From Paracoccus xiamenensis (GTDB taxonomy: Bacteria > Pseudomonadota > Alphaproteobacteria > Rhodobacterales > Rhodobacteraceae): a DNA stretch of 64,000 bases. The stretch lies in NCBI RefSeq assembly GCF_011308835.1, contig NZ_JAAOHY010000001.1, positions 1,054,001 through 1,118,000 on the forward strand, written 5' to 3'. Shown here piece by piece: positions 10,281-18,638 of the stretch. Numbering within the stretch: position 1 is the first letter of the stretch; every line of letters starts with the position of its first letter. The notes beneath the pieces were generated by a model. That model was not told the DNA's origin and ran no database searches. It saw nothing but the letters and a program-made list of their open reading frames with translations. The position numbers and the translations under genes were made by a program.

Positions 10281-11428
10281 AGCCCCACAAGCGCGCGGGC
10301 GAAGTCCTGCGGCTCGAACGCGTCGAGGTCGTCGATCTGTTCGCCCACACCGATGGCGTGGATCGGCAGGCCGAACTTGTCGGCAAGCGCGACCAGCACG
10401 CCGCCGCGCGCAGTGCCGTCCAGCTTGGTCATCACCAGACCCGACACATCGGCCAGCTTCCGGAAGGTTTCGACCTGTGACAGCGCGTTCTGGCCGGTCG
10501 TCGCGTCCAGAACCAGCAGGGTATTATGCGGCGCGGAAGGATCCTTCTTGCGGATGACGCGGACGATTTTGGCCAGTTCCTCCATCAGGTCCTGACGGTT
10601 CTGCAACCGGCCCGCCGTGTCGATCATCAGCAGGTCCGCCCCCTCGGCCTCTGCCCGGGTCATGGCGTCGAAGGCGAGGCTTGCGGGGTCCGACCCTTCG
10701 GGCGCGGTCATCACCGGGACGCCCGCGCGCTGCCCCCAGACCTGCAACTGTTCGACCGCTGCGGCGCGAAAGGTATCGCCCGCCGCAATCACCACGTTCT
10801 TGCCCGCCGCCTTGAACTGGCTGGCCAGCTTGCCGATCGTCGTGGTCTTGCCAGAGCCGTTGACGCCGACCACCAGCACAACCTGCGGCTTCTTCGGATA
10901 CAGCGGCAGCGGCCGGGCCACCGGGGTCATGATCCGGGTGATTTCATCCGCCAGCAGGGTCTTGAGCTCGGTCGAGGAAATCCGCCGCCCCATCCGCCCT
11001 TCGGCGATATTGGCGGTGACGCTCAGGGCCGTCTCGACCCCCATATCGGCCGCGACTAAGGTGTCCTCCAACTCCTCCAACATGGCATCGTCAAGCTCGC
11101 GCCGGGGTTCGGCGGCCGTGGGCGCGCCGGTGCCGAACAGGCGGCCCATCAGGCCGGGCTTTGGCGCGGGTTGAGGTGCGGGTGCAGGCGCAGGTTCCGC
11201 CGCCCGCGGTGCCGGGGTCGGCGGAGGCGTCGGTGCAGGTGCGGGCGTCGGTATCACGGCAGGTGCCGGTTCCGCCGCTTTGGGCGGTGCGGGTGGGGGC
11301 GGCGCAGGTTCTGGCGCGGCCGGCGTGGCCGGTTCCGGCGTGCCCTCGCCCACCAGATCGTCCAGCCCCTGCCCGATCTTGGATGATGATTTGGTCAGCC
11401 GCTCGCGCAGCTTGGAAAAGAACGACAT
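10277..11428 (-). CDS. ftsY: Signal recognition particle receptor FtsY
   Basis: GTPase that docks the SRP-ribosome complex at the Sec translocon. The NG domain is complete: P-loop [24 protein letters not shown], and the guanine motif [10 protein letters not shown]. In front is a Pro/Ala-rich A domain (about residues 30 to 95) of low complexity, typical of high-GC alphaproteobacteria. The product has 383 residues. It is followed by the overlapping AlkB-like gene. A hairpin lies upstream at 11447 to 11473, probably the terminator of the preceding gene. Confidence 0.97.
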   Translation of the reverse strand: MSFFSKLRERLTKSSSKIGQGLDDLVGEGTPEPATPAAPEPAPPPPAPPKAAEPAPAVIPTPAPAPTPPPTPAPRAAEPAPAPAPQPAPKPGLMGRLFGTGAPTAAEPRRELDDAMLEELEDTLVAADMGVETALSVTANIAEGRMGRRISSTELKTLLADEITRIMTPVARPLPLYPKKPQVVLVVGVNGSGKTTTIGKLASQFKAAGKNVVIAAGDTFRAAAVEQLQVWGQRAGVPVMTAPEGSDPASLAFDAMTRAEAEGADLLMIDTAGRLQNRQDLMEELAKIVRVIRKKDPSAPHNTLLVLDATTGQNALSQVETFRKLADVSGLVMTKLDGTARGGVLVALADKFGLPIHAIGVGEQIDDLDAFEPQDFARALVGL

Positions 11429-11446
11429 GCGTCCCCCCTGAAAATT

Positions 11447-11473
11447 CGCCCCGAAACCTAAGGCTTCGGGGCG
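11447..11473 (-). terminator. Hairpin, likely terminator between the Lrp-type gene and ftsY
   Basis: Nine-base perfect arms CGCCCCGAA and TTCGGGGCG enclose a nine-base loop. Read on the minus strand the stem is followed by AATTTTC, a short T-rich tail, which suits a Rho-independent terminator for the small gene ending at 11573 and insulates ftsY. Confidence 0.6.
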
Positions 11474-11572
11474 CGGGTGAAAAGGCCCTGTTGCAGGCGA
11501 AAAGACCGCGCCGGCCAGTTAATCGGCACGCGCCTCGGCTTTCGGCCGTGGTGGGCCACCTTCGCCACCGGT

Positions 11573-11809
11573 TTAGAAGGCCTTGAAGGTCATCGTCGTC
11601 AGGGTGCGGACAATGCCTTCGATGTCGAACAGGTTTTCGTTCAGGTAGTGGCCGACATCCACATCATCGGGGATATAGACCTTGGCCAGCAGGTCGAATT
11701 CGCCCGAGGTGGAGTAAAGTTCCGACACCACCTCGCGGTCATAGATGGCATCGGCGACGGCATAGGTCTTGCCGGGGGCGCAGTGAAACTGCACGAAAAC
11801 GGGGCGCAT
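11573..11809 (-). CDS. Stand-alone Lrp/AsnC ligand-binding (RAM) domain protein
   Basis: A 78-residue protein consisting only of the regulation-of-amino-acid-metabolism (RAM) domain of Lrp/AsnC regulators, with no helix-turn-helix. The beta-alpha-beta pattern (FVQFHCAPGKTYAVADAI, then SGEFDLLAKVYIPD, then IEGIVRTLTTMTFKAF) fits. Such proteins form ring oligomers and may bind amino acids or modulate full-length Lrp proteins; no specific role can be claimed. Downstream, a hairpin ends the unit before ftsY. The MATE pump upstream is on the same strand, 30 bases away. Confidence 0.85.
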   Translation of the reverse strand: MRPVFVQFHCAPGKTYAVADAIYDREVVSELYSTSGEFDLLAKVYIPDDVDVGHYLNENLFDIEGIVRTLTTMTFKAF

Positions 11810-11839
11810 GGGCAGCCTTTCGGTAATTGCCCGCGCAGC

Positions 11840-13216
11840 CTATCGCGCCGGGGCGGCGCGGGTCCAGTCCCCGCGCGCAAGCCCGGCATAGAAGCGGCGC
11901 AGCATCAGCACTGCCGCGACCGACAGGCCGACCAGCAGCCCCGCCCAAAGCCCGGCCGGCCCCATCCCCAGCGGGAAAGCCAGCAGATAGGCCGTGGGCA
12001 GGCCGATCACCCAATAGCTGATCGCCGCCAGCACCATCGGCACCCGTGTATCCTGCACCCCGCGCAGCAGCCCCAGCCCCTGCACCTGCAACGCATCGAC
12101 CAGCTGGAACAGCGCCGCCCAGAACATCAGCCCGGTCGCAAGCGCAAGGATCGAAGGCGCCTCGGGGTCCGAGGGGTCCAGATACAGCGCCACCAGCGGC
12201 CCGGGGGCCAGCATGAACCAAAGACTGGTCAGCACCCCGAACAGGACCGAAACCGTGATCACCGTCGCCGCCGCATCACGCAGCATGACCGGATCGCCAA
12301 GCCCCTGCGCCTGCCCGGCGCGGATGGTGCCCGCGTTGGACATGCCCAGATGGAACATGAAGGTGATCGAGGCCAGTTGCAGCGCTATTCCATGCGCGGC
12401 CAATTCGCGGGTGCCGAACCAGCCCATCATGATGTTGGTGCCGACGAACATGCCGACCTCGGCCACCAGGGTCAGACCGACCGGCAATCCCAGCCAGAAG
12501 ATCGCCCGGAATGCCGGCCAGTCAGGGCGCCAGAAGCGCTGCAGCAGTGCGATGGGCCGCGTCTGAGGCAACCACAGCGCATAGGCAAGGATCGCTGCCA
12601 AAGTGATGAACTGGGTCGAGATCGAGGCAATGGCCGCCCCCCTGACACCCAGTTCCGGCGCGCCGAGATTACCGAAGATGAAGACCCAGTTCAGCAGGAT
12701 ATTCAGCGGAATGCCGGCCACCGTCAGCCACAGCACGACCTGCGTTCGCTCCATCGAGGCGAGGTAGGAATTCAGCACCATCGCCCACAGCGCCGCGCCC
12801 ACGCCAAAGCCGGCGATTCGCAAATAGTCCTGCGACAGCTGCGCCACCTCGGGCGTCTGGCCAAGCCCCAGCAGGATCGGCTGGGAATACCACAGGGACG
12901 GCATGATCAGCACAGAATGGATGGCCGACAGCCACAGCGCCATGCGGGTCGCCCGGCGGATCTCGGTGGTATCGCCGCGCGCATTCGCCGCCGCCAGAAG
13001 CCCCATGACACCAATGCCATAGCCAGATCCCAGCATCATCAGGATGAACTGGAACGAGGTCGCCAACACCAGCGCCGCCAGTGCCTCGACCCCGTACCAG
13101 CCGACCATGACCGTATCCGAAATGCCGATGGCCATGCGCGCAAGATGGCTGCCGACCAGCGGCAGGCCGAGCGCCAGCGTGGCGATCAGATGAGGGCGAT
13201 AGCGTGCGAATTCCAT
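11840..13216 (-). CDS. MATE family multidrug/toxin efflux transporter
   Basis: Inner-membrane Na+ or H+-coupled exporter of the MatE family (NorM-like). The 458-residue product has about twelve hydrophobic segments arranged as two MatE repeats; GLPLVGSHLARMAIGISDTVMVG at the N-terminus carries the family signature region. Length matches the usual 450 to 470. It sits between an AmpD-like amidase and a small RAM-domain gene on the same strand. Substrate cannot be predicted. Confidence 0.92.
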   Translation of the reverse strand: MEFARYRPHLIATLALGLPLVGSHLARMAIGISDTVMVGWYGVEALAALVLATSFQFILMMLGSGYGIGVMGLLAAANARGDTTEIRRATRMALWLSAIHSVLIMPSLWYSQPILLGLGQTPEVAQLSQDYLRIAGFGVGAALWAMVLNSYLASMERTQVVLWLTVAGIPLNILLNWVFIFGNLGAPELGVRGAAIASISTQFITLAAILAYALWLPQTRPIALLQRFWRPDWPAFRAIFWLGLPVGLTLVAEVGMFVGTNIMMGWFGTRELAAHGIALQLASITFMFHLGMSNAGTIRAGQAQGLGDPVMLRDAAATVITVSVLFGVLTSLWFMLAPGPLVALYLDPSDPEAPSILALATGLMFWAALFQLVDALQVQGLGLLRGVQDTRVPMVLAAISYWVIGLPTAYLLAFPLGMGPAGLWAGLLVGLSVAAVLMLRRFYAGLARGDWTRAAPAR

Positions 13217-13256
13217 CCGCCGCCGTTAGCGATGTCGGACGACAAGGGCAAGAGCC

Positions 13257-13907
13257 TTACTGAAGACTGGTAAAGAGTGTTGCCGCGGCAGCAGCCATGC
13301 GCCGGTCCTCGGCGCTTTCCGGCCCGGTCGCACCGGGGCGGAAGCGCAGGCGAAAGGCGGCAAGACGCGTTTCCGGTGCGGCCTCGGGATAGCCGATTGC
13401 ATCAAGACTGGCGGCAAGGGGCGCATCATCGCTCGGCGCCGACGGATGCAACGCCAGCCCCCGCCGCGCCAACCGCGCCCAATCGAAACGCGGGCCGGGG
13501 TCGATCTTGCGGCCCGGCGCCATGTCGGAATGGCCGATCACCCCGTCGGGGCCAATGGACCACCGCGCCATGATCCGCGCCAGCAGCAGTTCCAGCGTGT
13601 CCATCTGGGCGGCAGCAAAGGGGCGGTTGCCGGGATTGGCGATCTCGATCCCGATGCTGCGGGAATTCACGTCATCCCGGCCGCGCCAGGAGCCAGCGCC
13701 GGCATGCCAGGCGCGAAGCTCCTCAGGCACGAGGGCCTCTGGCGTGCCGTCATCGTGGATCAGCCAATGGGCGCTGACCTCGGCCGCCGGATCACAAAGG
13801 CGTTCGCGGGCAGAGGCGGCATCGGACATGCCGGTGTAATGGATCACGATCAGCGACGGTCGCGCGCCATCGCGTCTTTCGCCATGGTTGGGGCTGGGAT
13901 GGGTCAT
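13257..13907 (-). CDS. N-acetylmuramoyl-L-alanine amidase, AmpD-like
   Basis: Zinc amidase of the amidase_2/PGRP fold that cleaves MurNAc-L-Ala bonds, probably recycling anhydromuropeptides in the cytoplasm since no signal peptide is present. Visible motifs: LIVIHYTGM (first zinc His), SAHWLIHDDG, AWHAGAGSWRG and GHSDMAPGRKIDPGP with the second His and the catalytic Lys/Asp region. The product has 216 residues. It lies 40 bases upstream of the MATE gene in the same direction. Confidence 0.92.
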   Translation of the reverse strand: MTHPSPNHGERRDGARPSLIVIHYTGMSDAASARERLCDPAAEVSAHWLIHDDGTPEALVPEELRAWHAGAGSWRGRDDVNSRSIGIEIANPGNRPFAAAQMDTLELLLARIMARWSIGPDGVIGHSDMAPGRKIDPGPRFDWARLARRGLALHPSAPSDDAPLAASLDAIGYPEAAPETRLAAFRLRFRPGATGPESAEDRRMAAAAATLFTSLQ

Positions 13908-14079
13908 CGCGGAACAGGGGCGCTGCCCCTCGGCCCGTGCCGGGCCTCACCCCGGGATATTTGGGCCAGACTGAAGGCGGCATTGCCATTGAGGGTTATG
14001 CCGGGCCGCGCCTGTTGAGCAACATGGCGCGGCCAGGGCGAGTTGTTCAGCCGGATCGGTGCAGCGCCGGCGCGCAGGA

Positions 14080-14739
14080 TCACAACTGGCTGGCCCGCTG
14101 TATCGCGGGGGTCCAGCCACAGACATAACCGTCGCCGTCCGGGTCCATTCCCATCGGATCCTGCTGCGGGCCGCCCGATGCCAGGAATTGCAATTGCGCC
14201 GCGTTCGGGTTGGGGGAACGTGCGCAGGCCCTTGCGGCATCCGCGGCCGAGCCGCCGGCGCGGGCATAGATCGCCGTGCCAGGCGCGTGGCGCTGCGATT
14301 CAGCGTAGCGGGTAAGTGCGTCGGTAGGGCGTTCAGGCGGGGCTGGCTGCGCCGGAGCAGCTGCCGGAGCGGCAACCGTCGCCGGGCGCGCTGCCGGCGC
14401 CGAGGCGAGCCGCTGGCCCGTAGCCGGGTCGTAATAGCCGCCCTTGCCCGAAGCCGGCACGGTACCGGCCGCAACTGTTCCCGATGTCTGGCCAGACATC
14501 CGCTGAATGGCGGTCGGGCTGGCGATCATTTCCGGTGTCGGTGCGTTATAGGGACGCGCCCGTGGCACCGTCAGCAACGCCTCGCCCCGACCGGTCAGCG
14601 CCATCTCGCGCGCAGCGCGGTACTGGTCATAGGGCGCATCGCTGCTGAACCGATATCGGGGATCGGCCACTTGCCCCCGTCCATCCGCGCAGGCGGCAAG
14701 CCCCGCGAGGCAGGCCAGACCGAGAAACATCTTCTTCAT
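14080..14739 (-). CDS. Predicted lipoprotein with C-terminal Excalibur-like calcium-binding motif
   Basis: Start chosen at ATG 14739 (MKKMFLG), giving 219 residues with a lipoprotein signal peptide ending LAGLAAC, so Cys is the likely lipidated residue. A middle region rich in Ala, Pro and Thr (about 115 to 145) looks disordered. The C-terminus carries DPDGDGYVCGW, the Excalibur-type DxDxDGxxCE-like calcium loop. Several prophage- and nuclease-associated proteins share this motif, but no enzymatic domain is visible here. The 5' end of the gene lies 27 bases inside the convention-free space after gatA, and the alternative ATG at 14775 overlaps the gatA stop. Confidence 0.8.
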   Translation of the reverse strand: MKKMFLGLACLAGLAACADGRGQVADPRYRFSSDAPYDQYRAAREMALTGRGEALLTVPRARPYNAPTPEMIASPTAIQRMSGQTSGTVAAGTVPASGKGGYYDPATGQRLASAPAARPATVAAPAAAPAQPAPPERPTDALTRYAESQRHAPGTAIYARAGGSAADAARACARSPNPNAAQLQFLASGGPQQDPMGMDPDGDGYVCGWTPAIQRASQL

Positions 14740-14765
14740 CGCACGCCCCTTTTTCATCCGTTCCG

Positions 14766-16247
14766 TTACCACCATTGCGCAGGACGGGCGGCAAAGCCAG
14801 CCGCGCGTTCAAGAACATAGGCGTGGTTCAGCAGATCGCCTTCGTCGAACGGGCGACCGATCAGCTGCAGCCCCAGGGGCAGCCCCTGCGCGTCCAGCCC
14901 CACCGGGACCGAAATCCCGGGCAGCCCGGCGAGGTTCACGGTGACCGTAAACACGTCCAGCAGGTACATCTCGACCGGGTCCTTGCCCGACATATCCCCA
15001 AGGCCAAACGCCGCCGACGGCGTCGCGGGCGTCAGAATCGCGTCCACACCCGAGGCATAGGCCTGATCGAAGTCACGCTTGATCAGCGCGCGCACCTTGC
15101 GGGCGCGGTTATAATAGGCATCATAGAAACCCGCCGACAGTACGTAGGTGCCGATCATCAACCGGCGCTTGACCTCTGGCCCGAAGCCCTCGGCGCGGGT
15201 CTTTTCGTACATCTCGACGATGCCGTCGCCCTGCCCCAGCTTTGCCCTGCGGCCATAGCGCACGCCGTCATAGCGGGCGAGATTAGAGGAGGCTTCGGCA
15301 GGCGCGATGACGTAATAGGCGGGTAGCGCATATTTCGTATGCGGCAGCGAGATGTCGACGATCTCGGCTCCGGCGTCGCGCAGCATATCTGCGCCCTTCT
15401 GCCAAAGCGCGTCGATTTCCGCCGGCATTCCCTCCATGCGGTATTCGCGCGGGATGCCGATCTTCTTGCCACGGATGTCGCCGGTCAGTGCCGCTTCGAA
15501 ATCCGGGACCGGAATATCGGCCGAGGTCGAATCCATGGGATCAACAGACGCCATCGCCCCCAGCATGATCGCCGCGTCGCGCACCGTCTTGGTCATCGGT
15601 CCCGCCTGATCCAGCGAGGATGCGAACGCAATCGTGCCCCAGCGGCTAACGCGGCCATAGGTGGGCTTCAGTCCGACCGTGCCGGTGAACGCCGCGGGCT
15701 GGCGGATCGAGCCGCCGGTATCGGTGCCGGTCGCGGCAAGGCAAAGGTCAGCCGCAACGGCCGCCGCCGAGCCGCCCGACGAGCCGCCCGGCGTCAGCTT
15801 CCGATCATCGACCTTCCACGGGTTCACCGCATTGCCGTAAACGCTGGTTTCGTTGGACGAGCCCATGGCAAATTCGTCCATGTTCAGCTTGCCCAGCATG
15901 ACCGCGCCGGCATTCCACAGGTTGCGGGTCACGGTCGATTCATATTCGGGCACGAAGCCGTCCAGAATGCCGCTGGCGGCCTGGGTGGTGACGCCGCGGG
16001 TGCAGAACAGATCCTTGATCCCCAGCGGAATCCCGGTCATCGCCGCGCCGTCGCCGGCCTTGATGCGTTGGTCAGCGGCCTTGGCCATTTCGCGGGCGAG
16101 TTCCGGCGTGTCCAGCACGAAGGCATTCAAAGCGCCGGCGCCCTCGATCGCGGACAGGCAGGCCTCGGTCAGTTCCGCCGAGGAAATCTTGCCGGCGCGC
16201 AGGTTGTCGCGTGCATCGGCAATGGTCAGTTTGTTCAGATCGCTCAT
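14766..16247 (-). CDS. gatA: Asp-tRNA(Asn)/Glu-tRNA(Gln) amidotransferase subunit A
   Basis: Glutaminase subunit of GatCAB, which converts misacylated Glu-tRNA(Gln) (and Asp-tRNA(Asn)) to the amide form. Amidase-signature residues are present: Lys in [10 protein letters not shown], and the two serines in [15 protein letters not shown] and [13 protein letters not shown]. The product is 493 residues, full length. Its ATG overlaps the gatC stop by four bases; gatB is not in the window, which is common for this group. Confidence 0.97.
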   Translation of the reverse strand: MSDLNKLTIADARDNLRAGKISSAELTEACLSAIEGAGALNAFVLDTPELAREMAKAADQRIKAGDGAAMTGIPLGIKDLFCTRGVTTQAASGILDGFVPEYESTVTRNLWNAGAVMLGKLNMDEFAMGSSNETSVYGNAVNPWKVDDRKLTPGGSSGGSAAAVAADLCLAATGTDTGGSIRQPAAFTGTVGLKPTYGRVSRWGTIAFASSLDQAGPMTKTVRDAAIMLGAMASVDPMDSTSADIPVPDFEAALTGDIRGKKIGIPREYRMEGMPAEIDALWQKGADMLRDAGAEIVDISLPHTKYALPAYYVIAPAEASSNLARYDGVRYGRRAKLGQGDGIVEMYEKTRAEGFGPEVKRRLMIGTYVLSAGFYDAYYNRARKVRALIKRDFDQAYASGVDAILTPATPSAAFGLGDMSGKDPVEMYLLDVFTVTVNLAGLPGISVPVGLDAQGLPLGLQLIGRPFDEGDLLNHAYVLERAAGFAARPAQWW

Positions 16248-16531
16248 TCCACCACCTTCGGCACGGCAAAGAACCCCTCGCGCGCATCGGGGGCGTTGGC
16301 CAGAATTTTCTGCGGATAGCCACCATCGGTCACCACGTCCGCGCGCCGTTTCAGGCGCATCGGCGTGACGCCGGTCATCGGCTCGATGCCGTCGACATCG
16401 ACCTCGTTCAGCTGCTCCATGAAATGCAGGATATTGTTCAGCTCGGCCGCCAGCGCGGGAAGATGCGAATCCTCGACCGCGATACGGGCCAGATGGGCGA
16501 CCTTGCGCGCCTCGTCTTCAGTGATGGACAT
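16244..16531 (-). CDS. gatC: Asp/Glu-tRNA amidotransferase subunit C
   Basis: Small scaffold subunit that stabilises GatA in GatCAB. The 95-residue product starts at ATG 16531 ([17 protein letters not shown]), preceded by an AAAGGAGCT ribosome binding site; a 39-codon upstream extension has no family character. The conserved [15 protein letters not shown] and the C-terminal PMTGV...LRADVV-like region are present. It overlaps gatA by four bases. Confidence 0.96.
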   Translation of the reverse strand: MSITEDEARKVAHLARIAVEDSHLPALAAELNNILHFMEQLNEVDVDGIEPMTGVTPMRLKRRADVVTDGGYPQKILANAPDAREGFFAVPKVVE

Positions 16532-16598
16532 GCCAGCTCCTTTAACCTGGCGCCGGTTTAGCCGCGCCCGCCCGATGCTGCAAGCGCGGCCGGGCCGT

Positions 16599-17288
16599 TC
16601 ACAGAATGAAGGGCGCCATGATCTCGGGTTCGACAATCTTGACGCCAAGCGCCTTCAACGGTGCGATATCGGGTTCGAGGATCGGGAAGCTGCGGTAATG
16701 CGAACAGACGATGGTGTCGAAATCGAACCAGCGCTTAGCGGCATAGGCGGCCCGCGCCGGGTCCATGGTGAAATGCCCGCCAATCGACAGGATGCCGATA
16801 TCGGGCCGGTGCAGATCGCCCATCCATTCCATATCGGCCATGATGTCGGTATCGCCCGAGTGGTAGATGGTCTTGCCTTCCCCGGCGATCATATAGCCGG
16901 CCTCGCGCCCGGCATAGACCGGTGCCCCGTCTTCGCCCGCGAAGGAAGATGAATGCGACGCCGTGACCATGGTCACCTTGGCCCCGCCCAGATCGACCGT
17001 ACCGCCCTTGTTGAAACCGATGGTCTGGATACCCGATTTGGTTTCCCAGAACTGCATCAGGTCAAAGATGCCGACGACGGGGATGTCCAATTCGCGCGAG
17101 ATCGCGACGGCATCGGAGGCGTGATCGAAATGACCATGGGTGATCAGGATATGGGTCGCGCCTGCGATGGCCTCGGCCCGTTTTTCGGCCGGAAACAGCG
17201 GGCTGCTGTCCAGCCATGGGTCGATCAGGATCACCGCGTTTTCGATTTCCAGCCGCCAGCTGGCATGTCCAAGCCAGGTCAGTCGCAT
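16599..17288 (-). CDS. UPF0173 metal-dependent hydrolase (beta-lactamase fold)
   Basis: Predicted cytoplasmic metallo-hydrolase of the UPF0173/MBL family, substrate unknown. The start at ATG 17288 (MRLTWLGHASW) gives 229 residues, the normal length; an upstream in-frame extension to 17396 is hydrophobic and atypical. The zinc motif THGHFDHASDA, the later YHSGDTDIMADM and the final SHYRSF histidine are all present, so the active site is intact. It lies 67 bases upstream of gatC on the same strand. Confidence 0.9.
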   Translation of the reverse strand: MRLTWLGHASWRLEIENAVILIDPWLDSSPLFPAEKRAEAIAGATHILITHGHFDHASDAVAISRELDIPVVGIFDLMQFWETKSGIQTIGFNKGGTVDLGGAKVTMVTASHSSSFAGEDGAPVYAGREAGYMIAGEGKTIYHSGDTDIMADMEWMGDLHRPDIGILSIGGHFTMDPARAAYAAKRWFDFDTIVCSHYRSFPILEPDIAPLKALGVKIVEPEIMAPFIL

Positions 17289-17458
17289 CCTTGCCTCCTG
17301 CAATAGCGCATCTCGTCTGAACGATAGCACCGCTATCACCTTGAAAAAACCGCAGAGCAGGAAAATTAATAGTTGCGTTAACGAATTATTAATCACCCTT
17401 CGGTTGTGTTAACTGCAACCGGCAATCAAGCCGGATACGGGCAGGGATAGGGACGGGC
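17289..17458 (+). promoter_or_regulatory. AT-rich intergenic promoter region before the Hint gene
   Basis: This 170-base gap between divergent genes is far richer in A/T than its surroundings around 17360 to 17420. It holds two imperfect direct repeats, ATTAATAGTTGCGTTAAC and ATTAATC...GTTGTGTTAAC. A promoter for the Hint gene is likely here, but no clear -35/-10 pair is assigned. Confidence 0.4.
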
Positions 17459-18571
17459 ATGTCCTACGTGATTCAAGTATTCGACTTCGATGCGCCGGTC
17501 CCTGCCAGCAGCAAGAATGTTCCCTTCATCCAGCAATCGGACATCTCGTTTTCGACCGCCAGGCAAAGCAGCATCTACCTCGACGACGCCGATAATGTCT
17601 TCGAAACCGCCAGCACCTATACCGAACAAGGCCAGAAACTGCTGATCGAGACAGAGCTTGGCGGCACCGTGCTGGCGGCAGGCACGACCCTGACCTATCG
17701 CGCAGGCCAGGTGGCGCTGATCAACGAACCGGGGACGAACAACAGCTATTACGTCTTCTTCCCGCACCGGGCGGGCAGCAACACCGGAGCCTCCAAACTG
17801 GTGGGCGACAAATCGACGGTGCTGGTCATCCCGAGCCGGGTCGACACGCCACCGCTCGATCCGGCAAAAAGCTACAGCTATACGAAAATCTATACCAATA
17901 GCACCGGCTTTAAGATGGCCGAAACGTCGATCCCGCCCAGCTATCTGAACCCGACCTGTTTCGCCACCGGCACGCTGATCGACACCGCGACCGGGCCCCG
18001 GGCGGTCGAGACGCTGGTGGCGGGCGATCTGGTGCTGACCCGCGACCGGGGGCTGCGGCCACTCGCCTGGGCGGGGGGGCGTCATCTGGACGCGCGGCAT
18101 CTGGACATTGCCCCCAACCTGCGCCCGATCCGCATCCGTGCCGGTGCGTTGGGGCCGGGGCTACCGGCATCGGACCTGACCGTCTCACCCCAGCATCGGA
18201 TCCTGATGCGATCAAAGATCACCGAGCGGATATGCGGCACGCCCGAGGCGCTTGTCGCCGCGCGCCACCTTTGCACCCTGCCGGGGATAGAGGTCACCAA
18301 CCCGCCGGGCGGTATCGGCTATCACCATCTTCTGTTCGACCGGCACGAGATCGTGCGGTCAAACGGGGCGTGGACCGAATCGTTGTTCACCGGGCCGCAG
18401 GCGATGGCATCGCTGAGCCCCGCAGCCCGGCGCGAAATCCGGGCCATTTTCCCCGAACTGTTCGGCCAGAATGCCCCCCGCTGGGCTGGGGCACGCGACT
18501 TCCTGACCGGTGCGCAGTGCCGTGAACTGACCCGCCGCCACCAAAAGAACGACAAGCCGCTGTTCGCCTGA
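17459..18571 (+). CDS. Hint (Hedgehog/intein) domain protein
   Basis: Two-part protein of 370 residues. Residues 1 to about 165 form an unrecognised beta-rich region (many Thr/Ser/Tyr). Residues about 167 to 310 are a bacterial Hint-domain of the Hint_2 type: it begins CFATGTLIDTATGPRAVETL with the nucleophilic Cys, and contains SPQHRILM with the His of block B. The usual C-terminal His-Asn of inteins is not obvious, so splicing is not expected; autoproteolysis or cross-linking is possible. Such proteins are numerous in Rhodobacteraceae and often accompany secreted repeat proteins. A strong hairpin follows immediately. Confidence 0.85.
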   Translation: MSYVIQVFDFDAPVPASSKNVPFIQQSDISFSTARQSSIYLDDADNVFETASTYTEQGQKLLIETELGGTVLAAGTTLTYRAGQVALINEPGTNNSYYVFFPHRAGSNTGASKLVGDKSTVLVIPSRVDTPPLDPAKSYSYTKIYTNSTGFKMAETSIPPSYLNPTCFATGTLIDTATGPRAVETLVAGDLVLTRDRGLRPLAWAGGRHLDARHLDIAPNLRPIRIRAGALGPGLPASDLTVSPQHRILMRSKITERICGTPEALVAARHLCTLPGIEVTNPPGGIGYHHLLFDRHEIVRSNGAWTESLFTGPQAMASLSPAARREIRAIFPELFGQNAPRWAGARDFLTGAQCRELTRRHQKNDKPLFA

Positions 18572-18581
18572 CGCAATGAGA

Positions 18582-18611
18582 AGCCCGGCCCGGAAGGGGC
18601 CGGGCCGGGCT
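18582..18611. terminator. Bidirectional terminator between convergent genes
   Basis: Perfect ten-base arms AGCCCGGCCC and GGGCCGGGCT around a ten-base loop, placed in the short gap between the convergent Hint and 5'-nucleotidase genes. There is no long T-run on either side, so efficiency is uncertain. Confidence 0.7.
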
Positions 18612-18638
18612 GCTTCGGCGACGTTTCGCGATCCGCGA

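Noticed and set aside
11477-13273. Long open frame on + antisense to the MATE gene (about 600 codons)
   Set aside because: Composition is His/Arg/Gln-rich and shadows a well-supported membrane protein; typical of GC-rich DNA. Similar long antisense frames over gatA (15339 to 16319), the 5'-nucleotidase (18576 to 20438) and parE (23095 to 24402) were dropped for the same reason.
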